DNA from: Clostridioides mangenotii TR
GTDB taxonomy: Bacteria; Bacillota; Clostridia; Peptostreptococcales; Peptostreptococcaceae
Length of the DNA: 64,000 nt
Direction: 5' to 3'
Assembly (NCBI RefSeq): GCF_000498755.1
Contig: NZ_AXUS01000013.1
Location: forward strand, 25,955 to 89,954
The position numbers and the translations under genes were made by a program. The notes beneath the pieces are model-generated. The model searched no databases. It was not told the origin of the DNA and worked only from the letters and a program-made list of their open reading frames with translations. Within the stretch, counting starts at the first letter, position 1, and each line of letters starts with the position of its first letter. This document shows positions 54,603 to 64,000 of the stretch, piece after piece.

Positions 54603-54840
54603 TTTCTTACCTCCTATTTTTTATGTATATTGATTTATGATCGTACTTTAATGAGTTAGTTATATTATACCCTAAGCAATTAATTTCAAACTTATTATCT
54701 AAACGCACATAAACAAAAACTGCATAAAGATCATATAATATATAGCCACAGTATAAATTTATTCATAAATATAAAAGTTGTACAAGTGGTAGTAATTGAT
54801 ATAAGAACTATAAATATTCAAAGTAAGGAGACAAGTAGAT

Positions 54841-55151
54841 ATGGCAGGTATGGAAGGTATAGTAATACAATTTGCTAACCTAGGTATAGTCAGTTTGATT
54901 GCATATGTTTTAGTAAATAATGTTTTATATGAGAAAAAAGAAGATAGAACTTTATATAAGCAAAGTGTCGATACCTTCACAAAAAAAATAAATCATTTTG
55001 CAGATAATATCTATGGACTTTGTTTGAGGATAGAAGGCTTGGAAGAAAGCAATAAAAGAATAGAAAAAAAAAAAAGTTGGAAGAGCTTAGAGAGTTTGAA
55101 GAAATCAAAAGTAAAGAAGACGTTAAAAATAAAGAAGAGGATGAAAAATGA
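54841..55151 (+). pseudogene. BhlA/UviB-type holin-like protein gene, frameshifted at an A12 run
   Basis: The N-terminal part has a short membrane segment (about 10-27, FANLGIVSLIAYVLVNNVLY) followed by a charged coil, as in BhlA/UviB holin-like proteins. At the twelve A's of 55064-55075 the frame slips. With one more A, the product continues in an acidic coil ending in EEDEK and stops at 55149-55151, overlapping the endolysin ATG by four bases (ATGA). Without the extra A the frame runs to 55179 with a basic, unlikely tail. The ATGA overlap strongly favours the shifted frame. Confidence 0.75.
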
Positions 55152-55987
55152 TGAAAATTTGTATATCAGTCGGCCATAGTATTTTAAAAAATGGTCAAAA
55201 TACAAGTGCCAATGGAGTAGTTAATGAATACGAATACAATAAAAAGTTGGCTCCTTTTGTTGTTAACGCTTTAAAAAAAGAAGGCCACAGTGTAGATTTA
55301 TTAATTTGCCCTGAAAGATTATTTATAACTAAAGATGAGGAGAGATCTTATAAATTAAAAAGAATAAATGGCAAAAAATACGATTTAATTGTTGAGCTAC
55401 ACTTAAATAGCTACGACGGATCATCGAAGGGATCAGAAGTTTTATATATCTCAAATGAAGGAAAAACTTATGCTGATAGGATAGTTAAGAAATTGGGTGT
55501 AAATTTTACTAATAGAGGTTCAAAATCTAGACCAGGACTGTATATATTAAACTCCACAGATTGTACAGCGATAATTGTAGAGTCATTTTTCTGTGACAGT
55601 TATGAGGATTATAAAAAAGCTGAAAGCTTAGGAACTAATGTTATGGCAAAGATAATTTCTGAAGGGATTCTCAATAAAGCTATACAGGGTGGTGGGTCAA
55701 ATTCTGGAAATGAAAATAATAAACCATATGATACAGTAATAGTTTACAATGGAGAAAAAGATAAAGCAGCAGCGTTAATAATGCAAGAGTATATCAAACA
55801 TTCATCTGTTGTTGACTCAAAAGCATATAAGTCGTTTATGGCGAGGAATGTATATGTAATTGGTGGTCCCGCGTCAAAGGATTTAGAAAAGTTTCCAGAT
55901 AATACAACAAAATTCGTTGGAAAAAATTTCAAAGACACTTTCGAATTAATTATTAAGTATTTAAAAGAAAGAAAACTTTATAATTAA
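55148..55987 (+). CDS. N-acetylmuramoyl-L-alanine amidase, phage-endolysin type
   Basis: The product has 279 residues. An Amidase_3 catalytic domain (about 1-180) has zinc-site residues in SVGHSILKN (His10), NEYEYNKKL, VELHLNSYDG and the catalytic Glu in AIIVESFFCD. A short Gly/Ser/Asn-rich linker (about 181-195) leads to a C-terminal domain (about 198-279) with VYVIGGPASKDL, reminiscent of endolysin C-terminal domains of C. difficile phages. It cleaves the amide between muramic acid and the peptide stem. Its start overlaps the holin-like gene, so the pair looks like a lysis cassette, although no other phage genes adjoin. Confidence 0.88.
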   Translation: MMKICISVGHSILKNGQNTSANGVVNEYEYNKKLAPFVVNALKKEGHSVDLLICPERLFITKDEERSYKLKRINGKKYDLIVELHLNSYDGSSKGSEVLYISNEGKTYADRIVKKLGVNFTNRGSKSRPGLYILNSTDCTAIIVESFFCDSYEDYKKAESLGTNVMAKIISEGILNKAIQGGGSNSGNENNKPYDTVIVYNGEKDKAAALIMQEYIKHSSVVDSKAYKSFMARNVYVIGGPASKDLEKFPDNTTKFVGKNFKDTFELIIKYLKERKLYN

Positions 55988-56024
55988 TATAGGAAAGTAT
56001 ATTTTATATAATTAGTTAATTGTT

Positions 56025-56052
56025 AAAGGGTAGCAAACATTGCTACCCTTTT
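56025..56052 (+). terminator. Bidirectional terminator between endolysin and CWB2 genes
   Basis: An 11-base-pair stem AAAGGGTAGCA/TGCTACCCTTT (56025-56035 with 56041-56051) has a short loop and T or A runs on both sides. It lies between convergent genes. Confidence 0.85.
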
Positions 56053-56086
56053 AAAATAAACGCTTTAAACCTACAATATTATTGAA

Positions 56087-57322
56087 TTAATAGAGATTTA
56101 CGTCGTTAAAAAGTTCGAATTTGTCATAGTTGCCTATTGAATTTGGCTCTTCAAACTTGAGCTTATCATCTTCTATGCCAATGCGGTAAACATCAGTATA
56201 CCCACTGAAGTATATCTTGATGTAGAGTTGTTTATTTTTATCGTCTACTTTGATTATATCAAAATTATAGTCTGGATTTTCAACTGGATCTAGAGAGTTA
56301 CCTATGTATATATGTTCTTCTTCAATTAAAATAGATTTTCCAGAGCTACTTTTCCAACTACCCATATATTTTCCTATTATAGGAACAGGATCTAGGCAAC
56401 CCTTAATAGTTTTATCTGATAATGAACCTATAGCTGTTATTTTGTTTGATCCTAAGAACATGCTTTTATCGCTTTGATCAGAGACTATTGCTATCGGAAC
56501 ATACTTAGCTATTGATGAGCCAACGAGCGCATTCACTAAATTATAACCGTCAGCAATAAAGTATTCATTAGTTTCGTAGTTTTCATCATCGCCATTTCCT
56601 TCTAAGTAAAATGCAGATATTATTAAGTAGTTAGTTTCAAATCTATCTGCACCACCCAGTCTAGTCAAGTACTCTCCTTGTGATTCAAATGATTCACTCA
56701 TTGATATTTTACCACCGACCATGTAGTTAGTTTTATTTTTTATATTATACGAAGTCTTCTTACCATCAGTAAGTATAACTACACATTTTTCTCTAGCTGC
56801 TATTGCAGCTATACTAATTGAATCAGCCTCACCTTTAAATGCGTTTGTTAGAAAAACTATATCTGAATTGCTATATTTTTTTACTTCATTTGCAACATTT
56901 ATACTTGTTTGTATTCTATCACTTCCGCTAATTCTAGTTATGTTTATACCTTTAGATTTTAAAGCGTTTTCAACTTTAGTACTTACAGAATTCACGCCAC
57001 CAATTATATATACTGTCTTAACTTTATTTAATCTAGCCATAGTTACATTTGGTACAGCATCTTTTTTAGTAAGTAGAATTGGAGAAGTTGTCGCTCCGGA
57101 TAAACCACTTGCACTAAGCCCATCTGCAATTGAGTTGTCGAGATTAACTAATATTGCAGTATTGTAACTCTGTCTATCAGCAATTAGAGAAGCAGTTTCG
57201 TAAGTAGTTGCACCTTGAATTTTATCAAGACTTGGCGGCCTATATGCTGATAAATTAAGAGTTAAACCTAAAGTTATCGATGCTGACAAGGTTAAGGTTA
57301 ATATTTTTTTTGTTAAATTCAT
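56087..57322 (-). CDS. CWB2-repeat cell-wall protein with unknown C-terminal domain
   Basis: This 411-residue secreted protein has a signal peptide (about 1-26). Three CWB2 repeats (about 35-125, 127-215, 216-310) can be recognised from GATTYETASLIA, SGSDRIQTSINVAN and GGADRFETNYLI with VYIIGG/YMVGG signatures; these bind the anionic wall polymer non-covalently. The C-terminal ~90 residues (from about GKYMGSWKSSSGKS) form a separate, beta-rich looking module of unknown function that is likely displayed on the surface. It is transcribed alone on the minus strand. Unlike the protease at 8444, the anchor repeats are N-terminal here. Confidence 0.9.
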   Translation of the reverse strand: MNLTKKILTLTLSASITLGLTLNLSAYRPPSLDKIQGATTYETASLIADRQSYNTAILVNLDNSIADGLSASGLSGATTSPILLTKKDAVPNVTMARLNKVKTVYIIGGVNSVSTKVENALKSKGINITRISGSDRIQTSINVANEVKKYSNSDIVFLTNAFKGEADSISIAAIAAREKCVVILTDGKKTSYNIKNKTNYMVGGKISMSESFESQGEYLTRLGGADRFETNYLIISAFYLEGNGDDENYETNEYFIADGYNLVNALVGSSIAKYVPIAIVSDQSDKSMFLGSNKITAIGSLSDKTIKGCLDPVPIIGKYMGSWKSSSGKSILIEEEHIYIGNSLDPVENPDYNFDIIKVDDKNKQLYIKIYFSGYTDVYRIGIEDDKLKFEEPNSIGNYDKFELFNDVNLY

Positions 57323-58012
57323 ATAATGAGATCCCCCTAATTTATAATTTTCCTCAGTGATTATATTATAGCTTATAGTTATTTAAATTTCTCTACTTTT
57401 AAGAAAATATTGACCCTATTGAACTAATGTAATATATTACCACCTTATTTTCGAAACCCATACATACCCTAACTAATTGTTACATATACAATATAAAACA
57501 ATTTTTTTAGAATTGCTATATCAAAATCTATTATTGTATAGAGTAGCTTTTAGAATATTTTTAAATTTATTTTTTTATATGAACTGTATTCAAAATCTGA
57601 GTCTAATAGCATTTTTTACAAATGGACAAACTATTTTGTACCCAATTTTAGCTTACTTAAATATTTATTATCACTAAGTAATTAAAAAAATATGTTTAAT
57701 TATCGAATGGTTAGATATATCTAGAGGGGGTAATAATAGATTGATAATTAATAAACAAAATTAGAGAATGATGGTTAAATTTTGCTTTTTCTCGATATAT
57801 AAATTAATATTAAAAATTCGCAATTAGTAGAAATGTTTGGTAAAAGTTGCTTAATCTATTGATTATATTTGCTCACTTTACTCTGAGTATACAAAATACA
57901 CTTTGTTTCCATAAATTACCAATAAAATAATGATAATATATAAGGAATTGTGTATGACCAATAATATTAGCATCAGTATATATTAAGTAGATACTAATAG
58001 GGAGGAATATTT
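57323..58012 (+). other. Long AT-rich intergenic region between divergent genes
   Basis: The stretch separates the minus-strand CWB2 gene from the plus-strand AraC/GH39 gene and must hold both promoters. An open frame of 66 codons at 57477-57677 is hydrophobic with no SD and is not considered real. AT-rich words near 57925-57945 could give a -10 for the AraC gene, but no convincing -35/-10 pair was found. I see no tRNA, repeat array or riboswitch. Confidence 0.5.
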
Positions 58013-60556
58013 ATGATTAATAAATATGATTTTATTATTATGGAGGGAACTCTTCCAATAAAAGCTATAATACTTAGAATCGATGAAATTGATCTGCATT
58101 GGCATAATGAATTTGAGTTTATTTTTGTTCTAGAGGGAAGTATAGATGTTTATATAGAAAATGAAGTGTACTCTCTAAAAGAAAGTGATGTCATTTTAAT
58201 AAATGCTTATGAAATTCACAGTATAAAACAAATAGAAGAAAAAAATATGATACTGGTACTCAAAGTTGACCCTGATTTTTATAATGATTGCTTCCCTAGA
58301 TTTAAAAATTTGAGATTTCATTGTAAATCTATTCCTTATGATAGTTTAGAAATTGAAAATTTTGATATTATAAGGAGCTACATCTCTAATATAGCGCTGA
58401 ATATAATTAAAAAAAATAAAGGTTATGAACTAATGGTTGGTAGCTACTTATACCTGTTAGGAGATCACCTACTTAACAACTATAGCCATGAGGTAGTCGA
58501 TATAAAAAAACACGATAATAATAGAGATATTACTAGAATCAACAATATAATAAATTATATCAATAAGAATTTATCTAGAAATATTACATTAAAAGAGATT
58601 GCAGAAAAATATCACCTCAATTATCATTTTTTATCTCATTTTATTAAAGATAAGATAGGCATGTCATTTCAAGAATATCTAAATAAAATAAGGTTGGATA
58701 GGGCTGAAAATATGTTAGCAAATAGTAATAGCAATATATCGGACATAGCAATATCTACAGGCTTTTCAAGTACTAGTTATTTCAATAAGCTTTTTAAAAA
58801 AAAGTATAAATGTTCACCATCTGAATATAGAGTATTATTAAACTCTGACTCTAAGGATTTTAAATCAAATAACTATAATGGCAAATCAAGAATCTACTTT
58901 GAAATAAAAGATAATCATGTATATGAAAAATTACATCCATATCTATCAATAGCGCACAATAAAAATAGTTCTATTGATAGATGTCTTACAAATAAGGAGA
59001 GTGTTTTTGTTGATTTAAAATATGAAGGGAAAAAACTGAAACACTACTGGAAAAAACTTTCTACTTTTGGTAGAGCATCAGTTGGTTTGAAAAATGACTT
59101 TCAGAAGCAATTAAGAGAGTTTCAAAGAGATATTGAGTTTAAATTCATAAGAGTAAGCGGATTATTTATGGAAGATATGATGATATATAATCTATCAGGA
59201 GACGGTAAATTGACATATAATTGGAGAGAAGTAGATAAAATATTAGATATGTTTAAGGAAGTTAATGTTAAACCATTTATAGAAATGGATTTTATTTATG
59301 AATCTAAAAATTTCAATAATGAAAATAAAGACTATTGGTGGAAAGTTAATATATCACCTTCAATTAATATAAGCACGTGGTCAGATATAATTGCAGCGTT
59401 TATGAAACACTGTATAAATAGATATGGTTTGAAGGAAGTTGAAACATGGTATTTTGAGGTCTGGAATTATCCCGATTATAATTATTTTCATAGTTATGGA
59501 CGGTCAGAGGAGTATTTAAACTATTATAAAAATACTATAAAAATGATAAAATCTATTTCTAAAGAGTGCAAAGTTGGAGGTCCATCAATAAATCATGGAA
59601 CTATATTAGAAAATAAATGGTTGCTCGATTCTGTAGATTTTTGCAAGAAAAACAATATATATTTAGATTTTTTAAGCGTTAATATACATACAGAGTATGT
59701 TGAATTAGAAGAGTTAGAAGATAATATACTTCATAATGCAAACTATGATGATAAACAAAAGCTAGTGTCCCAAATTAAAAAAATATACTATGACAAAAAT
59801 TGTACAGTCAATACATTGCAATTAGTAAAGTTAGAACTAATGGAGATATTGAATAATGATTTTGAAATTCATGTAACTGAGTGGAACACATCATCGCAAA
59901 AAGGACATTTAAAGCATGATACAAGTTATGTTGCAACATTTATTATAAAGAACTATTTACATTGTGTTAGAACATCAAAATCTATAGACAATATGACTTT
60001 TACAGAATTGTATGAAGAGAGTAATTTGAGAATTACGTCAATTAATGGAGGTTTTGGTCTTTTTAATAATTATGGATTTAAAAAGACTAGTTATTATGCG
60101 TACTATTTACTAGCTAAACTAGGAGATATCGTTATTGACCAAAATGAAGATTACATAGTGACTAAAAGAGGGGAAAGTGTACAGATTTTAGCATATAATT
60201 ATGCGTATCATGATGACTTATTTTTGCAGGGTGATATGCTGGCCTTAAATAATAATGAAAACTATTCTATATATGAGGAAAAAAGTTTAAGGGAGTTAAA
60301 GTTCAGAATAGCTGGGCTTTATGGAAAATATAAAATAACAACTTATAAGCTTAATAGAGAACATGGTTCTGTATTTGATAAATGGCTAGACTTAGGATCT
60401 CCAGAAAATATGTCTCAAGAAGAGCTTAGGTATTTAAAGGGTAACGCTCAACCTAAAATAGAGATAGAGGAATTAGATTTAAAAGGGGAGTATCTTAAGA
60501 AAATGAGTATTCCAGTCCACGGTGTAGAATTGTTGATAATAGATAAGAAAATTTGA
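58013..60556 (+). CDS. AraC-type regulator fused to a GH39-like domain that lacks the acid/base Glu
   Basis: The product has 847 residues. A cupin sensor (about 1-160; LHWHNEFEFIFVLEGSI) is followed by a two-HTH AraC domain (about 183-281; ITLKEIAEKYHLNYHFLSHF, ISDIAISTGFSSTSYFNKLF). The large C-terminal part (from about 300) matches GH39 beta-xylosidase-like barrels: WYFEVWN at 480-485 and the nucleophile motif VTEWNTS with Glu623. In GH39 enzymes the acid/base Glu follows WN (WNEP); here it is Tyr486 (WNYPD), so hydrolysis is unlikely and the barrel may be a sugar sensor. SD GGGAGGAA precedes ATG 58013. A large adhesin gene follows. Confidence 0.85.
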   Translation: MINKYDFIIMEGTLPIKAIILRIDEIDLHWHNEFEFIFVLEGSIDVYIENEVYSLKESDVILINAYEIHSIKQIEEKNMILVLKVDPDFYNDCFPRFKNLRFHCKSIPYDSLEIENFDIIRSYISNIALNIIKKNKGYELMVGSYLYLLGDHLLNNYSHEVVDIKKHDNNRDITRINNIINYINKNLSRNITLKEIAEKYHLNYHFLSHFIKDKIGMSFQEYLNKIRLDRAENMLANSNSNISDIAISTGFSSTSYFNKLFKKKYKCSPSEYRVLLNSDSKDFKSNNYNGKSRIYFEIKDNHVYEKLHPYLSIAHNKNSSIDRCLTNKESVFVDLKYEGKKLKHYWKKLSTFGRASVGLKNDFQKQLREFQRDIEFKFIRVSGLFMEDMMIYNLSGDGKLTYNWREVDKILDMFKEVNVKPFIEMDFIYESKNFNNENKDYWWKVNISPSINISTWSDIIAAFMKHCINRYGLKEVETWYFEVWNYPDYNYFHSYGRSEEYLNYYKNTIKMIKSISKECKVGGPSINHGTILENKWLLDSVDFCKKNNIYLDFLSVNIHTEYVELEELEDNILHNANYDDKQKLVSQIKKIYYDKNCTVNTLQLVKLELMEILNNDFEIHVTEWNTSSQKGHLKHDTSYVATFIIKNYLHCVRTSKSIDNMTFTELYEESNLRITSINGGFGLFNNYGFKKTSYYAYYLLAKLGDIVIDQNEDYIVTKRGESVQILAYNYAYHDDLFLQGDMLALNNNENYSIYEEKSLRELKFRIAGLYGKYKITTYKLNREHGSVFDKWLDLGSPENMSQEELRYLKGNAQPKIEIEELDLKGEYLKKMSIPVHGVELLIIDKKI

Positions 60557-60647
60557 TGGCGATTATAACAAATTTACTATCTATCATGTAATTGGTAAAT
60601 AGCAAATTTTGTTATATATTTAAGCAAATAATGGATATATAGGAAAT

Positions 60648-60731
60648 CCCTTAGTCTATATAATTAAACATAGTCTACTTGCTGAAAAGTTTTAAAAACT
60701 TTTAAGTATACTATTTTAGACTAAGGGAGGG
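60648..60731 (+). promoter_or_regulatory. Long hairpin covering the ribosome binding site of the adhesin gene
   Basis: CCCTTAGTCTA (60648-60658) pairs perfectly with TAGACTAAGGG (60717-60727). Inner stems (atagt/actat, tactt/aagta, aaaagttt/aaactttt) extend it to a nearly continuous hairpin. The 3' arm includes the first part of the SD AAGGGAGGGG (60723-60732), so folding would partly hide the RBS of the ATG at 60740. A regulatory role is inferred. Confidence 0.65.
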
Positions 60732-60739
60732 GCTTATTT

Positions 60740-63700
60740 ATGAGGAGAATAAATATTAAACAGAAGCTGTGTTCTTATATAACAATACTTGCTATGATGT
60801 TTCAATTTTTTTCATTTTTACCAATATTCCAGGTGAATGCTGAAGAAAATATAACAGAATTTACAAAATTTATAACAAACGTATCAATAACAGATGGAAA
60901 TAATAATCCTATATCAGGACCAATAAAGAACAATGCAGATGTTAAACTACAGTATAACTTTGAATTGCCTAATGAGCATAATATAAAAAAAGATCAGAGT
61001 TATATTATGCATATACCAGAGGAATTTGAGATAATCAATCAAATAAATTTTTCAATTAATGATGATTCTGGTGAAGTAATAGCGAATGGAACAATTGATA
61101 TTGACGGAAAAGTAACAATTGTTTTTACTGAGTTTGTTGAACAACATTCCAATATTTCAGGATACTTTTTTATAGAGACTAAATTTGATGAAAAAGTAAT
61201 TGGTGGAAATGATAAAGAGGAAATTGAATTTGACTTGGGTGGTTCTGGAAATTCAAAAATAATTGAAGTAGACTTTGAACAACCAGAAAAACCTGATGCT
61301 TCGATACATAAGAAGGGCAGTTACGATGCATCTACAAATGAAATAACTTGGGAGATTATAGTTAACCCAGAAAACGTAAAGATCGAAAAAGCAAATATTA
61401 TCGATGTTATCTCAGAAGGTCAAGAGTTCGTTGTGGGATCAGTTAAAATTAATGGGCAAGATGCAAATAATAATGATTATGGTTATAATAGCAATGAAAG
61501 AGAGTTAACATATACTTTTCCAGATACTATTGAGACTAAACAAATAATTACTTTTAAAACTAAGTTAGCAAGCATGGGACTTGAGTCTCATGGAAAAACA
61601 ATAGTAGAAAAAAATCAGGCTACTTTTACTCATGACGATACTACAGTGGTTTCCAATGAGGCAACTGTCGTAATAAAGCCAGATTTCATTCAAAAAACGG
61701 GTAAATATGATGAAGACACAAAGACTATTAAGTGGACTATAAAAGTAAATAATAGCTCTCAAACTATTACAAACGCGGTAGTTACAGATGATATACCACA
61801 GGGTTTGAAATTCATAGATGGTAGCGTTAAAGTAGATGGAAAGGAAGATTCTAATTACAACCTAAAGGATCAAAAATTCACCTATACATTCCCCGGAACC
61901 ATTAAAGAACCACATACAATTGAATTTTTAACAGACGTTGTGGATAAGGATATTTATCTTTCAAATGAAGGTAAAAACTTTAACAATACTGCAACTATAA
62001 CTGATAATGGAAATGGCTCTGCATCAGACGGCTCTGAAGTTAGAGTATATTCAAGTGTTATTTCAAAACGCGGTAAAGGATATGATCCTTCAACAGGTGA
62101 TATAACTTGGGAAATTGTAGTGAATAGAAACAAGATAGATATAGAAAATGCAGTGGTATCCGATGATATAATCAAGGGTCAAGAATATGTAGAGAATTCA
62201 TTTAAAATATATAATTATTCTACAAATGGAAAAGAAGCTAATGGAGAAATTAGCTATAAACCATCAACTAGTGATGATTCAACAAAAACAGGAACTTTAA
62301 TGTATGAATTTAAAGAAAGTATTAGTGATATATACATTATAACCTTTAAAACTAAAGTGACAGATAAAAATGTTTATGCTGGTAATGCAAATACGGTATA
62401 CTCAAATAAATCTAAATTAACTGGAAAAAATATCAAAGACTCTGAATCTACGGCTGAGCAAAAGGTAATAAGTCAAGTTATAAATAAATCTAGTATAGAC
62501 TACGATTATGTAAAAAGAGAAATCACATGGGAGATAGTAGTAAATAAGAACAATATGCCTCTTTCAAACGTTTCTGTAATAGATGTTATAAAAGAGGGCC
62601 AAGAATTTGTACCAAATTCAGTTACTATAAATGGAGCTATAGATACTTCTAATTATAATTATGATGAAGGTAGCAAAACATTAAAATATACTTTTGATAA
62701 AGACATAAATAAAGAGCAAATAATCACTTTTAAAACTAAAGTTACCGATACTTCTATTTTTAATACTAATGGAGAGAAAGTAGTAGAAAATACTTCAAAA
62801 TTAATAACTAATTTAGTACCTGGTGGTGTAGAAAGTACTGGAACAGGAAAAATAAAAAATACATTAGTAAAAAAAGAAGGAAAATATACTAAAGGAAATT
62901 CCTATATTGATTGGGATGTGACTATAAATTCAAACAAAATATCAATGAAAGATGTAGTTTTAGAAGATGTTCTACAAGAAGGACTTGAACTAGATACAAC
63001 TTCTGTAAAATTATATAAACAAAATCAAAACTCAGATGGATCACTTACTAAAGGTGAAGAGGTCGAACTAGGAGGCAATAATGTAAAATACGATATGAAG
63101 ACAAGAAAGTTTACCTTTACATTGACTTCACCAACTGTTGATGCATATATACTTGCATTTAGAACAAATGTAGTAGATAAGACAAAATCACCATTTTCTA
63201 ATTCTATTTCATTTAAAGGTACAGGATTGACAGAGTCATCGACATCTAATGGAATTGATGTTATATATCAAGGTGCCGGTGGTGGTGGAATTGGAGAGAC
63301 CGGTAGTATTAAAGTAATTAAGGTTAATAATGATAATGAGAGTATTAAATTAAAAGGAGCCATTTTTGAGTTACTTGATAAATATAAAAATGTGATAAAA
63401 ACTTCAGAACCAACTGGGAATAATGGTGATGTGGTATTTAAGAATTTGAAGTTTGGTATAGATTATTATATTAAAGAAAAGACTGCACCAGAAGGGTATC
63501 TTTTAAGTGATGAAGTATATAAATTTCAAATAGCTAATTCTAAAGAAAGTAAAAGTATTACTTATAACTATAAAAATATAAGTGTTAAGGGCGATATAAT
63601 TTTTAATAAATTAAATGAGAATGAGAAACCTTAAGGGGAGCTGAGTTTACTCTATATAAAGCCTCCGACATTTCATTTGAAAGCCCTATAGATACATCAA

Positions 63701-64000
63701 TAAGCGATAAAAATGGAGATGTAAAATTTAAGGATATAGACTATGGAGAATATGTTATAAAAGAAACCAAAGCTCCAACAGGATACACAATAAATGAAAA
63801 AATTCTAAAGGCTACTATAAATGAAAATGGAAAAGTAGTAACAGCAAATCCAGATAGTGTTTCAAACACAAAGATAAGAGGAAGTATAGAGTTTACAAAG
63901 CTAGGAGAAGATAATGAACCACTAAAAGGGGCAGAATTTAAACTATATAAATCTTCAGATAAAAACTATGAAAATGAGATAGCTACAGCAAAGAGTGATG
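60740..64000 (+). CDS. Large repeat-containing surface adhesin (Cna/SpaA-type), frameshifted and running off the window
   Basis: A signal peptide (about 1-35, ending near QVNAEE) is followed by an N-terminal adhesin-like domain and five related ~120-residue beta domains. Their shared marks are ITWEI-VN, EGQEFV-NSV and the closing IITFKTKV; each begins with a KKG/SKRGKGY-type Lys suited to isopeptide bonds. Then come SpaA/Cna-B repeats (IKVIKVNNDNESIKLKGAIF, KTAPEGYLL). The frame stops at 63632-63634 (TAA) inside such a repeat. Restoring one T there (CCTTTAAGG) continues through EFTLYKASD, KETKAPTGYTI and a third repeat to base 64000. The anchor is beyond the window. Confidence 0.85.

Noticed and set aside
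56868..57167. Plus-strand open frame of 99 codons within the CWB2 gene
   Set aside because: It is the antisense shadow of a protein with clear signal peptide and CWB2 repeats.
57477..57677. 66-codon open frame in the long AT-rich gap
   Set aside because: It has no ribosome binding site, only low-complexity hydrophobic and aromatic residues expected from AT-rich DNA, and no recognisable family.
60648..60727. Invertible DNA switch before the adhesin gene
   Set aside because: The inverted repeats are only 11 bases with a continuous hairpin between them, and the enclosed segment holds no promoter; a structural RNA hairpin explains it better.
1..64000. CRISPR arrays, tRNA or rRNA genes, insertion sequences
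   Set aside because: I looked for regularly spaced repeats, cloverleaf-like arms with a TTCGA loop, conserved rRNA segments and transposase motifs, and found none that I could support.

Overview
The window is AT-rich DNA from a low-GC Gram-positive anaerobe, most likely a clostridial organism close to Clostridioides and other Peptostreptococcaceae. Four things point there: CWB2 cell-wall proteins, including a Cwp84-like surface protease; an ethanolamine (eut) cluster in the same gene order as in C. difficile; double-cubane and 2-hydroxyacyl-CoA dehydratase-type enzymes with their ATP-driven activators; and T-box control of amino-acid genes. This is judged from gene content only, since no rRNA was seen.

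Layout. 1-4382: end of meaB, then methylmalonyl-CoA epimerase and a four-subunit sodium-pumping methylmalonyl-CoA decarboxylase. 4770-13220: adenosine deaminase, a double-cubane reductase with its activase, a very small Cys-rich ORF, a Cwp84-like protease, a B3/B4 protein and gapA. 13593-21339: a Gate-domain transporter, a 1417-residue fused activase/dehydratase-like protein, a small Cys protein and an HEPN (ApeA-like) protein. 21394-24342: a T-box (probably His) followed by a polar amino-acid ABC importer and an ArsC/Spx-like protein. 24451-26454: a YtrA-type GntR/ABC exporter module whose permease is frameshifted. 26582-28579 (minus strand): an Old Yellow Enzyme-type reductase.

28739-44209 is a complete ethanolamine bacterial-microcompartment locus (eutG-S-P-V-W-A-B-C-L-K-E-M-T-D-hyp-N-H-Q). 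EutV/EutW form an RNA-binding two-component system, and three EutV-type dual-hairpin antiterminators can be read in the leaders of eutG, eutS and eutA. Two of them follow consensus promoters. Several cargo proteins carry short amphipathic end helices that look like encapsulation peptides.

44787-52679: larE, an RlmL-like methyltransferase, a lipoprotein, a two-component system, truA, and a T-box with argG. 52881-64000: DUF4363/DUF421, a ferritin-like protein, an orphan holin/endolysin pair, a CWB2 protein, an AraC regulator fused to a GH39-like domain that lacks its acid/base Glu, and a large Cna/SpaA-type adhesin running off the right edge.

Four genes (ABC-2 permease, a eut accessory gene, the holin, the adhesin) are each broken by what looks like one missing base, in or next to a homopolymer in at least three cases. 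They may be real mutations, slippage sites or assembly errors; the shared pattern favours the last. The most unusual structural signal is a palindromic element present twice, in opposite orientation, with a shared core and compensating differences in its outer stems.
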